From Actinomadura luzonensis (GTDB taxonomy: Bacteria; Actinomycetota; Actinomycetes; Streptosporangiales; Streptosporangiaceae): 64,000 nucleotides of DNA. The notes under the pieces were generated by a model. It ran no database searches. It was given only the letters and a program-made list of their open reading frames with translations, and was not told the origin of the DNA. Where the stretch lies: contig NZ_JAKRKC020000002.1 of the NCBI RefSeq assembly GCF_022664455.2, positions 372,001 to 436,000 of the forward strand, read 5' to 3'. The position numbers and the translations under genes are program-made. The number at the start of each line of letters is the position of its first letter. Within the stretch, counting starts at the first letter, position 1. This document shows positions 50,259-58,218 of the stretch, in pieces.

Positions 50259-51913
50259 CCTTCGCGGCCACGTCCCTCAGCAAGGTGTACGGCGCCACCG
50301 AAGCCCTGTCCTCGGTCAGTCTCAGCCTGCGGCCGGGCGAGATCACGGGGCTCATCGGCACCAACGGCGCGGGCAAGTCCACGCTCATCAAGATCCTGTC
50401 CGGCGCGACCGCGCCGACCTCCGGCACCCTGTCCTGGGACGGCCGCCCGCTGACGTTCGGCGGGCCGCTGGAGGCGCAGGCGGCGGGCGTCCAGACCGTC
50501 CACCAGAACATCGACGACGGCGTGGTCCTCGGCGCCAGCGTGGCCGAGAACCTGACGCTCGACGCGCTCGCCGGATCATCGGCCCGGCGGAGCTGGTTCG
50601 AGACCCGCGGGCGCGTCCGGGCCGCCGCGGCGGCCGTCGCGCCGGGGCTCGGCCTGCCCCTGGACGCGCCGGTCGAGAGCCTGCCCGCCAGCGCCAGGCA
50701 GCAGCTCGTCATCGCCCGCGCCCTGGCCCGCCGCGCCCGCCTGCTGATCCTGGACGAGCCCACTTCCACGCTGTCGCCCGTCGAGGCCGCCGCGCTGGCG
50801 GGGCGGCTGCGGGCGGCGGCGGCCGCCGGCGTCGCGGTCCTGTACGTGTCGCACCGGCTGGCCGAGATCGAGGAGCTGTGCGACCGGGTGCTGGTGCTCC
50901 GGGACGGGGCGCTGGCCGCCGCGCCCGTGGAACGCACGGCGATCGTCGCCGCCATGCTCGGCCCCGGCCCGGCGCCCGCCGGCCCGTCCCCGTCCCCGGG
51001 CGCGTCCCCGTCCCCGGGCGCGTCCCCGTCCCCGGGCGCGTCCCCGTCCCCGGGCGCGGTGCCGGGCGCGGACGTGCTGGTCGCCGAGGAGGTCCGGGCC
51101 GTGCCCGGTGGCCGCGCGTTCGAGTTCCGGGTGCGCGCGGGCGAGGTGCTGGGGGTGACCGGGCTGGTCGGGGCCGGCAAGACGGAGCTGCTCGAACAGC
51201 TCGGCGGGGTCCGGCCGCTGGTGTCCGGGCGGCTCACGCTCGACGGCGCCGCCTACCGGCCGAAGGACCCCCGGGACGCGATCGGGCGGGGCGTCGCCTT
51301 CGCCCCGGAGGAGCGCGCGGCCCAGGCGATCGTGCCGGGCTGGCCGGTGCGGGCGCACGTCACGCTGCCGTGGCTGCGTCGGCACAGCCGCGCCGGGCTG
51401 CTGGCGCGCCGCTCGGAGACGGCCGCCGCGCGGCGCGTCGCCGGCCGGTTCGGGGTGCGGGGCCCCGGGGAGGAGGCGCCGATCGAGGCGCTGTCCGGCG
51501 GCAACCAGCAGAAGGTGGTGGTCGGCCGCTGGCTGGAGGGGGAGCCGCGGCTGCTGGTGCTCGACGAGCCGTTCCGCGGCGTGGACGTCTCCGCCCGCGC
51601 CGACATCGCCCGCGTCGTGCGTGAACGCGCCCGCACGGCCGCCGCCCCGGCTCCCGGCGACCGTGCCCGCACGGCCGTCGCCCCGGCTCCCGGCGAGCCC
51701 GCGCACGGCGCCGCGGGTTCCGCCCTCGGGGCCGCCGTCGTGGTGGCGACCTCCGACCCGCAGGAGCTGTACGGCCTGGCCGACCGGGTCCTCGTCCTGC
51801 ACGAGGGCGCCCCGGCGGGCGAGCTGCCGATCGCCGAGGCCACGCAGGAACGGCTGGCCGCCCTGATGGCCGGCCCCGCCACCCGCGCGGCCGGCGGGGA
51901 GGAGGGCCGATGA
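50255..51913 (+). CDS. Sugar-type ABC ATPase (two nucleotide-binding domains)
   Basis: The 552-residue protein starts at GTG overlapping the previous stop (GTGA). The first domain has GTNGAGKST, a degenerate signature LPASARQQL and LLILDEPTS. The second has GLVGAGKTE, LSGGNQQKV and LLVLDEPFRGVD. This is the RbsA/MglA pattern, with one weaker site. Four SPSPGA repeats (residues 245-268) link the domains. A repeat-rich insert of about 35 residues (near 457-490) lies between Walker B and the H-loop of domain two. It energises the permease that follows with an ATGA overlap. Confidence 0.87.
   Translation: MTFAATSLSKVYGATEALSSVSLSLRPGEITGLIGTNGAGKSTLIKILSGATAPTSGTLSWDGRPLTFGGPLEAQAAGVQTVHQNIDDGVVLGASVAENLTLDALAGSSARRSWFETRGRVRAAAAAVAPGLGLPLDAPVESLPASARQQLVIARALARRARLLILDEPTSTLSPVEAAALAGRLRAAAAAGVAVLYVSHRLAEIEELCDRVLVLRDGALAAAPVERTAIVAAMLGPGPAPAGPSPSPGASPSPGASPSPGASPSPGAVPGADVLVAEEVRAVPGGRAFEFRVRAGEVLGVTGLVGAGKTELLEQLGGVRPLVSGRLTLDGAAYRPKDPRDAIGRGVAFAPEERAAQAIVPGWPVRAHVTLPWLRRHSRAGLLARRSETAAARRVAGRFGVRGPGEEAPIEALSGGNQQKVVVGRWLEGEPRLLVLDEPFRGVDVSARADIARVVRERARTAAAPAPGDRARTAVAPAPGEPAHGAAGSALGAAVVVATSDPQELYGLADRVLVLHEGAPAGELPIAEATQERLAALMAGPATRAAGGEEGR
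50987..51058 (+). repeat. Four perfect 18-bp repeats encoding SPSPGA
   Basis: The unit TCCCCGTCCCCGGGCGCG occurs four times head to tail in the interdomain linker of the ABC ATPase. It is in frame, so copy changes would alter linker length only. Confidence 0.85.
51625..51696 (+). repeat. Two imperfect 36-bp repeats inside the second ATPase domain
   Basis: The segment encoding RARTAAAPAPGD is repeated as RARTAVAPAPGE. It sits between Walker B and the H-loop, where RbsA-like proteins normally have only a short connection. Confidence 0.65.
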
Positions 51914-52938
51914 CCGCCACCGCGAGGACCGGCGGCCGGCCGGTGACGGCGGGCGGGACCACCGCCTCCCGGGCCGCCGCGCTCGCCTACCGCTACGGCC
52001 TGCTGGTCGTGCTGGCCGCGATGGCCGTGCTGTTCTCCGTGCTGCGGCCCGCCTTCGCCACCTACCCCAACGCCCTGGTCGTCCTGCAGTCCGTCGCCGT
52101 GGTCGGGATCGTCGCGCTCGGCGTCACCGTCTCCATGACGACCGGGGGCTTCGACCTGTCGGCGGGCGCCTGCGTCGGGGCCGTGGTCATGGTCACCGCC
52201 CTGGCCATGGTCCGGTTCAACCTGACCGGCGGCACCGCGATCGTTGCCGGCCTGCTCACCGGCCTGCTCGTCGCCGCCGTGAACGTGCTGCTCACGGTGG
52301 TCGCCAAGGTTCCCGACCTGGTGGCGACGCTGGGCACGCTGTTCCTGTTCCAGGGCCTGGCGCTGATCGTCACCGGCGGCCAGTCGGTCGCGGCCGGCAT
52401 GACGGTGGACGGCGCGCCCGCCCAGGGCCGCTACACCGAGGGCTTCGCCTGGCTCGGCAGCGGCCGGATCGGGTCCGTGCCGGTCCCGGTCGTGGTGTTC
52501 GCGCTGCTCGCCGCCGCCGTGTACGTGCTGCTCAACCACACCCGCTGGGGCCGCGCCCTGTACGCGATCGGCGGCAACGCGGAGGCGGCGCGGCTGGCCG
52601 GCATCCGGGTGGCCCGCTACCGGGCGCTGGCGTACGCGGTGTCCGGGGTGTGCGCCGCGGTCGCCGGGATCCTGCTGTCGGCCCGGCTCGGCAGGGGCGA
52701 CGTCGGCGCGGGGGACCCCTACCTGCTGCAGTCGGTGGCGGCGGCGCTGATCGGGTTCGCGGTGCTGGGCGCCAACCGGCCCAACGCTCTCGGGACCGTG
52801 GTGGGCGCGCTGTTCATCGGCGTCATGATCAACGGCCTGACCATGCTGAACGCCCCGTACTACGCCCAGACCTTCGTCCAGGGCGCGCTGCTCGTCGGCG
52901 CGCTGGTGACCAGCTACACCCTCAGGAGGATCCGGTGA
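51910..52938 (+). CDS. Sugar-type ABC permease, probable methylthioribose importer
   Basis: The 342-residue protein has about eight to ten helices and RbsC-type motifs (GVTVSMTTGGFDLSAG, YAIGGNAEAARLAGI). Its ATG overlaps the ATPase stop, and its own stop overlaps the mtnK start. This tight coupling to mtnK supports methylthioribose as substrate. Confidence 0.87.
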   Translation: MTATARTGGRPVTAGGTTASRAAALAYRYGLLVVLAAMAVLFSVLRPAFATYPNALVVLQSVAVVGIVALGVTVSMTTGGFDLSAGACVGAVVMVTALAMVRFNLTGGTAIVAGLLTGLLVAAVNVLLTVVAKVPDLVATLGTLFLFQGLALIVTGGQSVAAGMTVDGAPAQGRYTEGFAWLGSGRIGSVPVPVVVFALLAAAVYVLLNHTRWGRALYAIGGNAEAARLAGIRVARYRALAYAVSGVCAAVAGILLSARLGRGDVGAGDPYLLQSVAAALIGFAVLGANRPNALGTVVGALFIGVMINGLTMLNAPYYAQTFVQGALLVGALVTSYTLRRIR

Positions 52939-54116
52939 GCTACGAGCTCCTCACCGTGGACACGGTGCCCGGCTACGTCGCCGCCCGCCCCGCGCTGGCC
53001 CGCTTCGGCGCGGTGTCGCGGGTGCGGGAGGTGGGCGACGGCAACCTCAACCTGGTGTTCGTCGCCGCGGCCGAGCACGGCGGGCTGGTGCTCAAGCAGG
53101 CGCTGCCCTACGTGCGGGTGGACCCCACCTGGCCCGTCACGCCCGAGCGCAACGGCGTCGAGGCCCGGGCGCTGCGCGTGCACAACCGGGTCGCCCCCGG
53201 CCTGGTGCCCGAGATCCACGACGCCGACCCCGAGCGGCACGTCATCGCCATCGAGGACCTGTCGGACCACCGGGTGTGGCGGGGCGCGCTCAACGAGGGC
53301 CTGCGCCACGAGGGCGCCGCCGCCGACCTCGGCCGGTATGTCGCCAAGGTGGCCTTCGGCACGTCGGTGTTCGGCCTCGGCGCGAAGGGCCACAAGGCGG
53401 CGCTGGCCGGCGCGGCCAACCCCGAGCTGTGCGAGATCACCGAGGACCTGGTCTTCACCGAGCCGTACATCCGCCACGAGCACAACCGCATCCTGCCGGC
53501 CAACGAGGCCGACGTGGCCGCCTACGCGGGCGACCCCGCCGTGCGGGCCGCCGTCGGCGCGGCCAAGCTCGCCTTCATGACGCACGCCGAGGCGCTGATC
53601 CACGGCGACCTGCACACCGGCTCCGTGCTGGTGCGCGACGAGCCCCGCTCCGCCAAGGCGTTCGACGTCGAGTTCGCCTTCTACGGCCCGGTCGGGTTCG
53701 ACGTCGGGGCGCTCTGGGGCAACTACGTGCTGGCCGCCGCCCGCGCGCTCGTCCTCGGCGACGACGGCCACGCCGCGTGGGTGCTTGCGCAGGCGGCCGA
53801 GACCTGGCGGGGCTTCGCCGACGAGTTCACGGCGCTGTGGCCGGACCGCGCCGACCCGCGCGTCATCGACCTCGACCGCTACCTCGCCCAGGTGTACGCC
53901 GACGCGGCGCCGTTCGCCGCCGCCAAGGCGGCCCGCCGGGTGATCGGGTTCTCCCGGGTCAGCGACATCGAGAGCCTGCCCGAGGACCTGCGGGCGCGGG
54001 CCGTCCGCGCCGTCCTGGCCGGGGCGCGGCTCCTGCTGGCCGGCGAGCCCCGCGGCGGCGAGCCGAAACGGCTGTTCGACCGGGTGGGGCAGGCGCTGGC
54101 GGAGGCGGGCCGATGA
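52935..54116 (+). CDS. mtnK: 5-methylthioribose kinase
   Basis: The 393-residue protein starts at GTG with AGGAGG five bases upstream and overlaps the permease stop. It has the aminoglycoside-phosphotransferase-like kinase fold: GDGNLNLVF (ATP loop), VLKQALPYVRV (Lys), IEDLSDHRVW, catalytic HGDLHTGSVLV, and metal-binding DVEFAFYGPVGFD. It phosphorylates methylthioribose at C1. It is the last core gene of the import operon, and its stop overlaps the next small gene (ATGA). Confidence 0.9.
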   Translation: MSYELLTVDTVPGYVAARPALARFGAVSRVREVGDGNLNLVFVAAAEHGGLVLKQALPYVRVDPTWPVTPERNGVEARALRVHNRVAPGLVPEIHDADPERHVIAIEDLSDHRVWRGALNEGLRHEGAAADLGRYVAKVAFGTSVFGLGAKGHKAALAGAANPELCEITEDLVFTEPYIRHEHNRILPANEADVAAYAGDPAVRAAVGAAKLAFMTHAEALIHGDLHTGSVLVRDEPRSAKAFDVEFAFYGPVGFDVGALWGNYVLAAARALVLGDDGHAAWVLAQAAETWRGFADEFTALWPDRADPRVIDLDRYLAQVYADAAPFAAAKAARRVIGFSRVSDIESLPEDLRARAVRAVLAGARLLLAGEPRGGEPKRLFDRVGQALAEAGR

Positions 54117-54556
54117 CCGGCGGGCTAGGAGCGGAGGACCTGGGGGCGGCGGACCTCGACCGGCTCATCGAGACGACGGCGCGCGCCGCCGAGCAGGCGG
54201 CCCGGGCGGCCGAGCCGGCCGAGCCGCCCGAGGTCCGGCACGAGGCCGCCGACCGCGACGGGCTGGTCCGCGCGGCGGCCGTCCTGACGCCCGAAGGGGT
54301 CCGCCTGCGGTCGCTGACGCTGAACCCGCGGGTCCGCCGCCTGGAGTCCGAGCAGCTGGCCGCGCTGCTCCAGCGCACGGTGAACGAGGCCCTGGACGGC
54401 GTGGCCGCCGCGGCGGGCGACAGGGCCGCCCCCGGCCTGGCGGCCCTGTCGGCGGAGTTACGCGAGCTGCAGGCGTACGCGGCCGACCGGTTCGGCGTCT
54501 TCGCCGGCACCGTCGGCGACGTGCTGCGGCAGCTCGACCGGCGCATCGAGGAGTGA
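54113..54556 (+). CDS. YbaB/EbfC-like protein at the head of a toxin-like cassette
   Basis: The 147-residue protein starts at ATG overlapping mtnK (ATGA). Residues about 55-105 resemble the YbaB fold (VRAAAVLTPEGVRLRSLTLN, then LAALLQRTVNEAL). A final helix follows. YbaB-like proteins are frequent beside WXG100/EspC genes in actinomycetes and may be accessory nucleoid-type or chaperone proteins. It is Ala- and Glu-rich with coiled segments. It starts a five-gene set unrelated to methionine salvage. Confidence 0.65.
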   Translation: MTGGLGAEDLGAADLDRLIETTARAAEQAARAAEPAEPPEVRHEAADRDGLVRAAAVLTPEGVRLRSLTLNPRVRRLESEQLAALLQRTVNEALDGVAAAAGDRAAPGLAALSAELRELQAYAADRFGVFAGTVGDVLRQLDRRIEE

Positions 54557-54560
54557 GGGC

Positions 54561-54869
54561 ATGGAGTTCAGGAGGACCGTCCTGCACAGCGCGGGCACCG
54601 AGCTGGGCGAGGTCGCGACCGAGGTGCGGGCCGCCTTCGACGAGCTGCTCGCCGCCGTCCGCACGGACGGCGTCATCCCGCGGAACGACGACATCAGTGC
54701 CATGATCGCGGCGGCCTGCGCGGCGATCCAGGAGATCGCCACCGGCTCGGTCGAGAGCGCGGTGCGCGCCCTGGGCGGCAACGGCGCGGGCCTGACCTCG
54801 ATGGCCGCCACGTACGAGGGCGCCGAGACGGACACCCGGACGGTGATCGGGAGCCTGCCGTGGGCCTGA
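54561..54869 (+). CDS. EspC/WXG100-like small helical protein
   Basis: The 102-residue protein starts MEFRRTVLHSAGTELG. It is all helical and ends with GLTSMAATYEGAETD, like the EspC family of ESX-associated excreted proteins. A type VII substrate or partner role is inferred. It overlaps the next gene by ten bases. Confidence 0.68.
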   Translation: MEFRRTVLHSAGTELGEVATEVRAAFDELLAAVRTDGVIPRNDDISAMIAAACAAIQEIATGSVESAVRALGGNGAGLTSMAATYEGAETDTRTVIGSLPWA

Positions 54870-55351
54870 GACTGCCCGCCGAGCTGGCGTTCCTGCTCAA
54901 CGAGCTCGGCCACCACTGGCCCGAGGCGGACGAGGACGCGCTGTACCGGCTGGCGCTGTCCTGGCTCGGCTTCGGCGCCCGGCTCTCCGGCGTCACCGGC
55001 CGCGCGGACGAGGCCGCCGACGCGGTCCGCCGCGGCAACGCGGGCGAGGCGGTGGAGGCGTTCCTGCGCGGGTGGCGCGGCGGCGACGCCCCGCGCACGG
55101 TGGTCGCCGAGGGCGTCACCGGCTCCCGGGTCGTCGCGTTCTGCCTGGTGCTCTGCGCCGCGCTGGTGCTCGCACTCAAGATCCACATGATCGTGCAGCT
55201 CGTCACGCTGCTCGCCAGGATCCGGGTGGCCGCCGCCACGGCCGCGGCCACCTCGGGCGGCTCGCTGCTGACCCTGCCGGCCGCCGAGCGGCTGACCCGC
55301 CTGCTGCTGGACCTCGCCCGCCACCGGACCGCGCGGGTGCTGGTTGCCTAG
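54860..55351 (+). CDS. WXG100-like N-terminal domain protein with membrane segment
   Basis: The 163-residue protein starts at GTG after GGGAG. LPAELAFLLNELGHHWPEAD, then EDALYRLALSWLGFGARL, is the entry pattern of WXG100-like/CpnT-type toxin carriers. One strong membrane helix follows (VVAFCLVLCAALVLALKI), then a helical tail. In most relatives this domain is fused to a C-terminal toxin; here the stop overlaps the start of the next frame by eight bases. Confidence 0.7.
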   Translation: MGLRLPAELAFLLNELGHHWPEADEDALYRLALSWLGFGARLSGVTGRADEAADAVRRGNAGEAVEAFLRGWRGGDAPRTVVAEGVTGSRVVAFCLVLCAALVLALKIHMIVQLVTLLARIRVAAATAAATSGGSLLTLPAAERLTRLLLDLARHRTARVLVA

Positions 55352-55814
55352 GCTCCCGTCCGGCGCGGCCGGCTTCATCGCCCGCCGCGCCGCCCGGTTC
55401 TTCCGCGGCGCGCGACCGGTCCCGCTCGGCAACCTGATCAGGGACGCCCGCCGCAGCGGCGGCTTCTCCTGGTCGCCGGTCACCGGCCGCCCGCCGGCCA
55501 GGGGCTACATGGTGGCCACGACCGGCCGCACCGCCCAGTTCCCCGAGAGCGTCCTCGACGACCCGGACGCCGCCGCCCGGGCCATCGACCGCTACCTGCG
55601 CGACAACCGGGACGTCTTCGACAAGCGCCGCGACATCTACCTCGGCTGCTGGATCGAGGACGGCAAGGTGTGGCTCGAACCGTCCAGGAACATCCCGCGG
55701 AGGAGGACGGCGATCAAGCTGGCCAGGGAGACCGACCAGATCGCCGTCTACGATGTGAGGACCCGCGGCTATATCGACACGGGAGGAACCGGTGGCTTTC
55801 TTGAGGAGGCGTAA
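55344..55814 (+). CDS. Candidate toxin-like C-terminal module
   Basis: The 156-residue frame starts at TTG 55344 in a different frame from the WXG100-like gene and overlaps its end. The basic N-terminal part (FIARRAARFFRGARP) leads into a compact domain with VLDDPDAAARAIDRYLRDNR, DIYLGCWIEDGKVWLEPSRN and TDQIAVYDVRTRGYIDTGG. I do not recognise it. By position it corresponds to the toxin end of a polymorphic toxin. No Shine-Dalgarno sequence is seen, so it could be made by frameshifting from the previous gene. Function is unknown. Confidence 0.6.
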   Translation: MPRLPSGAAGFIARRAARFFRGARPVPLGNLIRDARRSGGFSWSPVTGRPPARGYMVATTGRTAQFPESVLDDPDAAARAIDRYLRDNRDVFDKRRDIYLGCWIEDGKVWLEPSRNIPRRRTAIKLARETDQIAVYDVRTRGYIDTGGTGGFLEEA

Positions 55815-55962
55815 GACCTACGCCGCGTTGCCGGAAGGCTACTTCGACCTGCCCGAGGAGGAGCGGCTGGCCTGGGCCAGGCAGCTCGCCGAGGAGCTGA
55901 GGGACGAACGCGACACCCGCCGCCGCGACGGCGACGACGACGGGCGCGACGGCGAGGAGTGA
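55792..55962 (+). CDS. Small acidic protein, possible immunity factor
   Basis: From GTG 55792 the 56-residue product is MAFLRRRKTYAALPEGYFDL, then PEEERLAWARQLAEELRDE and an Asp/Arg-rich end. It overlaps the toxin-like frame by 23 bases. Its place as last gene, directly behind a toxin-like gene, is where immunity genes lie. That role is an inference. Confidence 0.5.
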   Translation: MAFLRRRKTYAALPEGYFDLPEEERLAWARQLAEELRDERDTRRRDGDDDGRDGEE

Positions 55963-55975
55963 CGGCGAGGAGTGA
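55949..55975 (+). repeat. Tandem 13-bp repeat at the convergent end
   Basis: GACGGCGAGGAGT occurs twice in tandem, spanning the stop of the small acidic gene and the 20-bp gap before mtnB. I see no clear terminator between the two convergent operons. Confidence 0.6.
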
Positions 55976-55982
55976 CGGCGGC

Positions 55983-56612
55983 TCAGGAGACGGCCAGCTT
56001 GTAGGACAGCAGCCACTCCACGCACTCGGTGACGTGCCGGGCGTGCTTGAGGTCCGTCCCCCACGCGTACAGGCCGTGCCCGGCGACGATCACCGCCGGC
56101 GTGCGCGGGTCGAAGGCGGCCTCGAAACGGTCGCCCAGCTCGTCCATGTCCTGGCTGTTGCCGATGACCGGGATCGTGACCTCGTCGTCGTGGGCCAGCC
56201 GGCCGATGCCCTTCAACGTCTCCACGTCCCGCAGCAGCACGCCGCCCGGCCAGCGGTGCCCGGCCACGACCGCGTTCAGGGCGTGCACGTGCACCACCGC
56301 GTCCGCCCCGGTCAGCGCGGCCACCCGGGCGTGCAGCCCGGCCTCGGCCGACGGCCGCAGCGGCGCAACCCCCGCCACCGCGACCGCCTCGCCGCGCGGC
56401 CCCACGACGGCCACGTCCGTGGGCAGCAGCTCGCCCTTGTCCAGGCCGCTGGCGGTGACGGCGAGCCGCAGCGGCTCGCGGGAGACCACCTCGGAGATGT
56501 TGCCGGAGGTGCCGCGCATCCAGCCGATGGAGGTGAAGCGGGTCGCCTCCACGGCCAGCCGCGCGCCGGCCGCGTGCACCTGCTCGGCGGCCGGGGTCGT
56601 GTCCACGCTCAT
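55983..56612 (-). CDS. mtnB: Methylthioribulose-1-phosphate dehydratase
   Basis: The 209-residue protein starts MSVDTTPAAEQVHAAG with AGGAG upstream. It is a class-II aldolase-type zinc enzyme: FTSIGWMRGTSGNIS, HVHALNAVV and the late HARHVTECVEWL give the metal histidines. It dehydrates methylthioribulose-1-phosphate to the diketone phosphate. Its start overlaps the mtnC stop (ATGA), and it is last in the eight-gene minus-strand operon. Confidence 0.9.
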   Translation of the reverse strand: MSVDTTPAAEQVHAAGARLAVEATRFTSIGWMRGTSGNISEVVSREPLRLAVTASGLDKGELLPTDVAVVGPRGEAVAVAGVAPLRPSAEAGLHARVAALTGADAVVHVHALNAVVAGHRWPGGVLLRDVETLKGIGRLAHDDEVTIPVIGNSQDMDELGDRFEAAFDPRTPAVIVAGHGLYAWGTDLKHARHVTECVEWLLSYKLAVS

Positions 56613-57274
56613 AGGTCGATCTCCTCGAAGGTCGCGATGACGGGGTGGGGCCCGAACGGGGCGGTCGCGTTCGGCTCGCCCGGCCTGCGCACGCCGGCGG
56701 TGCGCCAGCCGGCCGCCGCGGCGGCGTCCAGCTCGGCCGGGACGTCGGACAGGAACAGCGGCGCGCCGGGCCCGCCGAGCGCCGCCGCGATCCGCGCGTA
56801 CGAGCCCGCCTCCCGCTTCGGCCCGGCGTTGACCGTGTCGAACCAGTCGCCGACCAGCGCCGACAGGTCCCCGTACGGGGAGTGGGCGAACCACGGCCGC
56901 TGGCTGGCCACCGAGCCGGAGGAGAACACCGCCAGCCGGTGCCCCGCCGCGTGCCAGGCGCGCAGCGCGGGCGGCACGTCGGGGAAGAAGTGCGAGGTCA
57001 GCTCCCCGGCCGCGAACCCCTCCGCCCAGATGCGGCCCTGCAAGGTCTTCAGCGGCGTGGCCTTGACGTCGCCGTCCATCCAGGCGTGCAGCGCCTTGAC
57101 CGCCTCCTCCGTGGTGGCGGCGCCGATCTCGGCCAGCACCGCCCGCACGGCCGGTTCTTCGCGGTGCGCCTCCAGGTACGGGCCGAGCCGGGGCCGGGCG
57201 TAGGCGTACAGCCCGACGTGCACGGACTCGGTCGAGCTGGTCGTCCCCTCGATGTCGAGCACGATGGCCGTCAC
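56609..57274 (-). CDS. mtnC: Acireductone synthase (enolase-phosphatase)
   Basis: The 221-residue HAD enzyme starts at GTG overlapping the hydrolase stop (GTGA). Motif I is LDIEGTTSS. FSSGSVASQRPWFAHS and VNAGPKREAGSYARI (Lys) and FLSDVPAELDAA complete the active site. It converts diketomethylthiopentyl-1-phosphate to acireductone, the substrate of mtnD at 48.5-49.1 kb. Confidence 0.9.
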   Translation of the reverse strand: MTAIVLDIEGTTSSTESVHVGLYAYARPRLGPYLEAHREEPAVRAVLAEIGAATTEEAVKALHAWMDGDVKATPLKTLQGRIWAEGFAAGELTSHFFPDVPPALRAWHAAGHRLAVFSSGSVASQRPWFAHSPYGDLSALVGDWFDTVNAGPKREAGSYARIAAALGGPGAPLFLSDVPAELDAAAAAGWRTAGVRRPGEPNATAPFGPHPVIATFEEIDL

Positions 57275-58218
57275 CGGGTCAGCACCTCCACGAAGTCGGC
57301 CACGAACCGGCGGGCGGCCACCGCGGTCACCACGCGGGTGCCGGGGGCGGGCTCGTACGGGAAGGCCGGGGGCAGCCCGTCGTGCGTGCGCATGAGCCGG
57401 GCCCGGTGCAGGAAGCCGTCGCCGCGCACGTTGACCGGCCCCTCCGCCCACGCCGTCGCGAACGAGGGGTCCAGCAGGATGCCGGCGGCGAGCGGGTCGT
57501 GCAGCGGGATGATCCTGCGGCCCCACTCGTTCTGGTAGAAGTCGAGGTAGGCGTCCAGGATGCCGGTTGCGAAGCGGGCCACCGGCGTGGCGCGGGCGCG
57601 CAGGGCGGCGATGGCGTGCTCGTCCAGGATGGTGCCCGCCGTCACGTTCACGCCCACCATGACCAGCTCGCGGCGCGGCGCGGCGAAGACCGCCCGCGCG
57701 GCCTCCGGGTCGTTGTTGACGTTCGCGTCGATCATCAGGAGGGTGCCGGGCGGGGCGTAGGGGCCGGACCCGCCCATCACCACCACCGAGCGGTACTTCG
57801 TGAACAGCTCAGGGTCCAGGCGCAGGGCCAGCGCCAGGTTGGTGAGCGGGCCCAGCGCCAGCAGGTCCAGCTCGCCCGGCTGCTCGGCGGCCAGCCGCAC
57901 CAGCAGCTCGGCCCCGGACTCCGCGCTCACCCGCGGCAGCGGCCGGTCGCGGCCGAGGTCGCCCAGGCCGTCCTTGCCGTGCACGTACCCCGCGATGTGG
58001 GCGGGGCCGCGGAGCGGCGCGGCGGCGCCCCTGGCGACGGGCACGTCCAGGCCGAGCAGGCCGGTGACGACGCCGATGTTGCGGGTGGCGTCCTCCTCGG
58101 TGCAGTTGCCGTACACCGAGGAGATCGCGACGATCTCGGCGTCCGGGCGGCCGGCCAGGTACAGCAGGGTGTGGGCGTCGTCGATGCCGGTGTCGGTGTC
58201 GACCACGACGCGTCTCAC
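57271..58218 (-). CDS. Inosine-uridine-type nucleoside hydrolase, probable methylthioadenosine hydrolase
   Basis: The 315-residue protein starts at GTG after AAGGAGAG, overlapping the mtnA-like stop. The calcium-site motif DTDTGIDDA, VMGGSG, NNDPEAAR and LHDPLAAG match IU-nucleoside hydrolases. No MtnN or MtnP gene is in the window. Its place inside the salvage operon, between mtnC and an mtnA-like gene and behind a nucleoside importer, suggests it cleaves methylthioadenosine to adenine and methylthioribose. The family is not usually credited with this step. Confidence 0.85.
   Translation of the reverse strand: MRRVVVDTDTGIDDAHTLLYLAGRPDAEIVAISSVYGNCTEEDATRNIGVVTGLLGLDVPVARGAAAPLRGPAHIAGYVHGKDGLGDLGRDRPLPRVSAESGAELLVRLAAEQPGELDLLALGPLTNLALALRLDPELFTKYRSVVVMGGSGPYAPPGTLLMIDANVNNDPEAARAVFAAPRRELVMVGVNVTAGTILDEHAIAALRARATPVARFATGILDAYLDFYQNEWGRRIIPLHDPLAAGILLDPSFATAWAEGPVNVRGDGFLHRARLMRTHDGLPPAFPYEPAPGTRVVTAVAARRFVADFVEVLTR

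Noticed and set aside
50987..51058. CRISPR-like array
   Set aside because: The units are contiguous 18-bp coding repeats without spacers.
54113..55962. Complete type VII secretion system
   Set aside because: No EccC ATPase, EccB/D/E or mycosin gene is present; only substrate-like small genes are seen.
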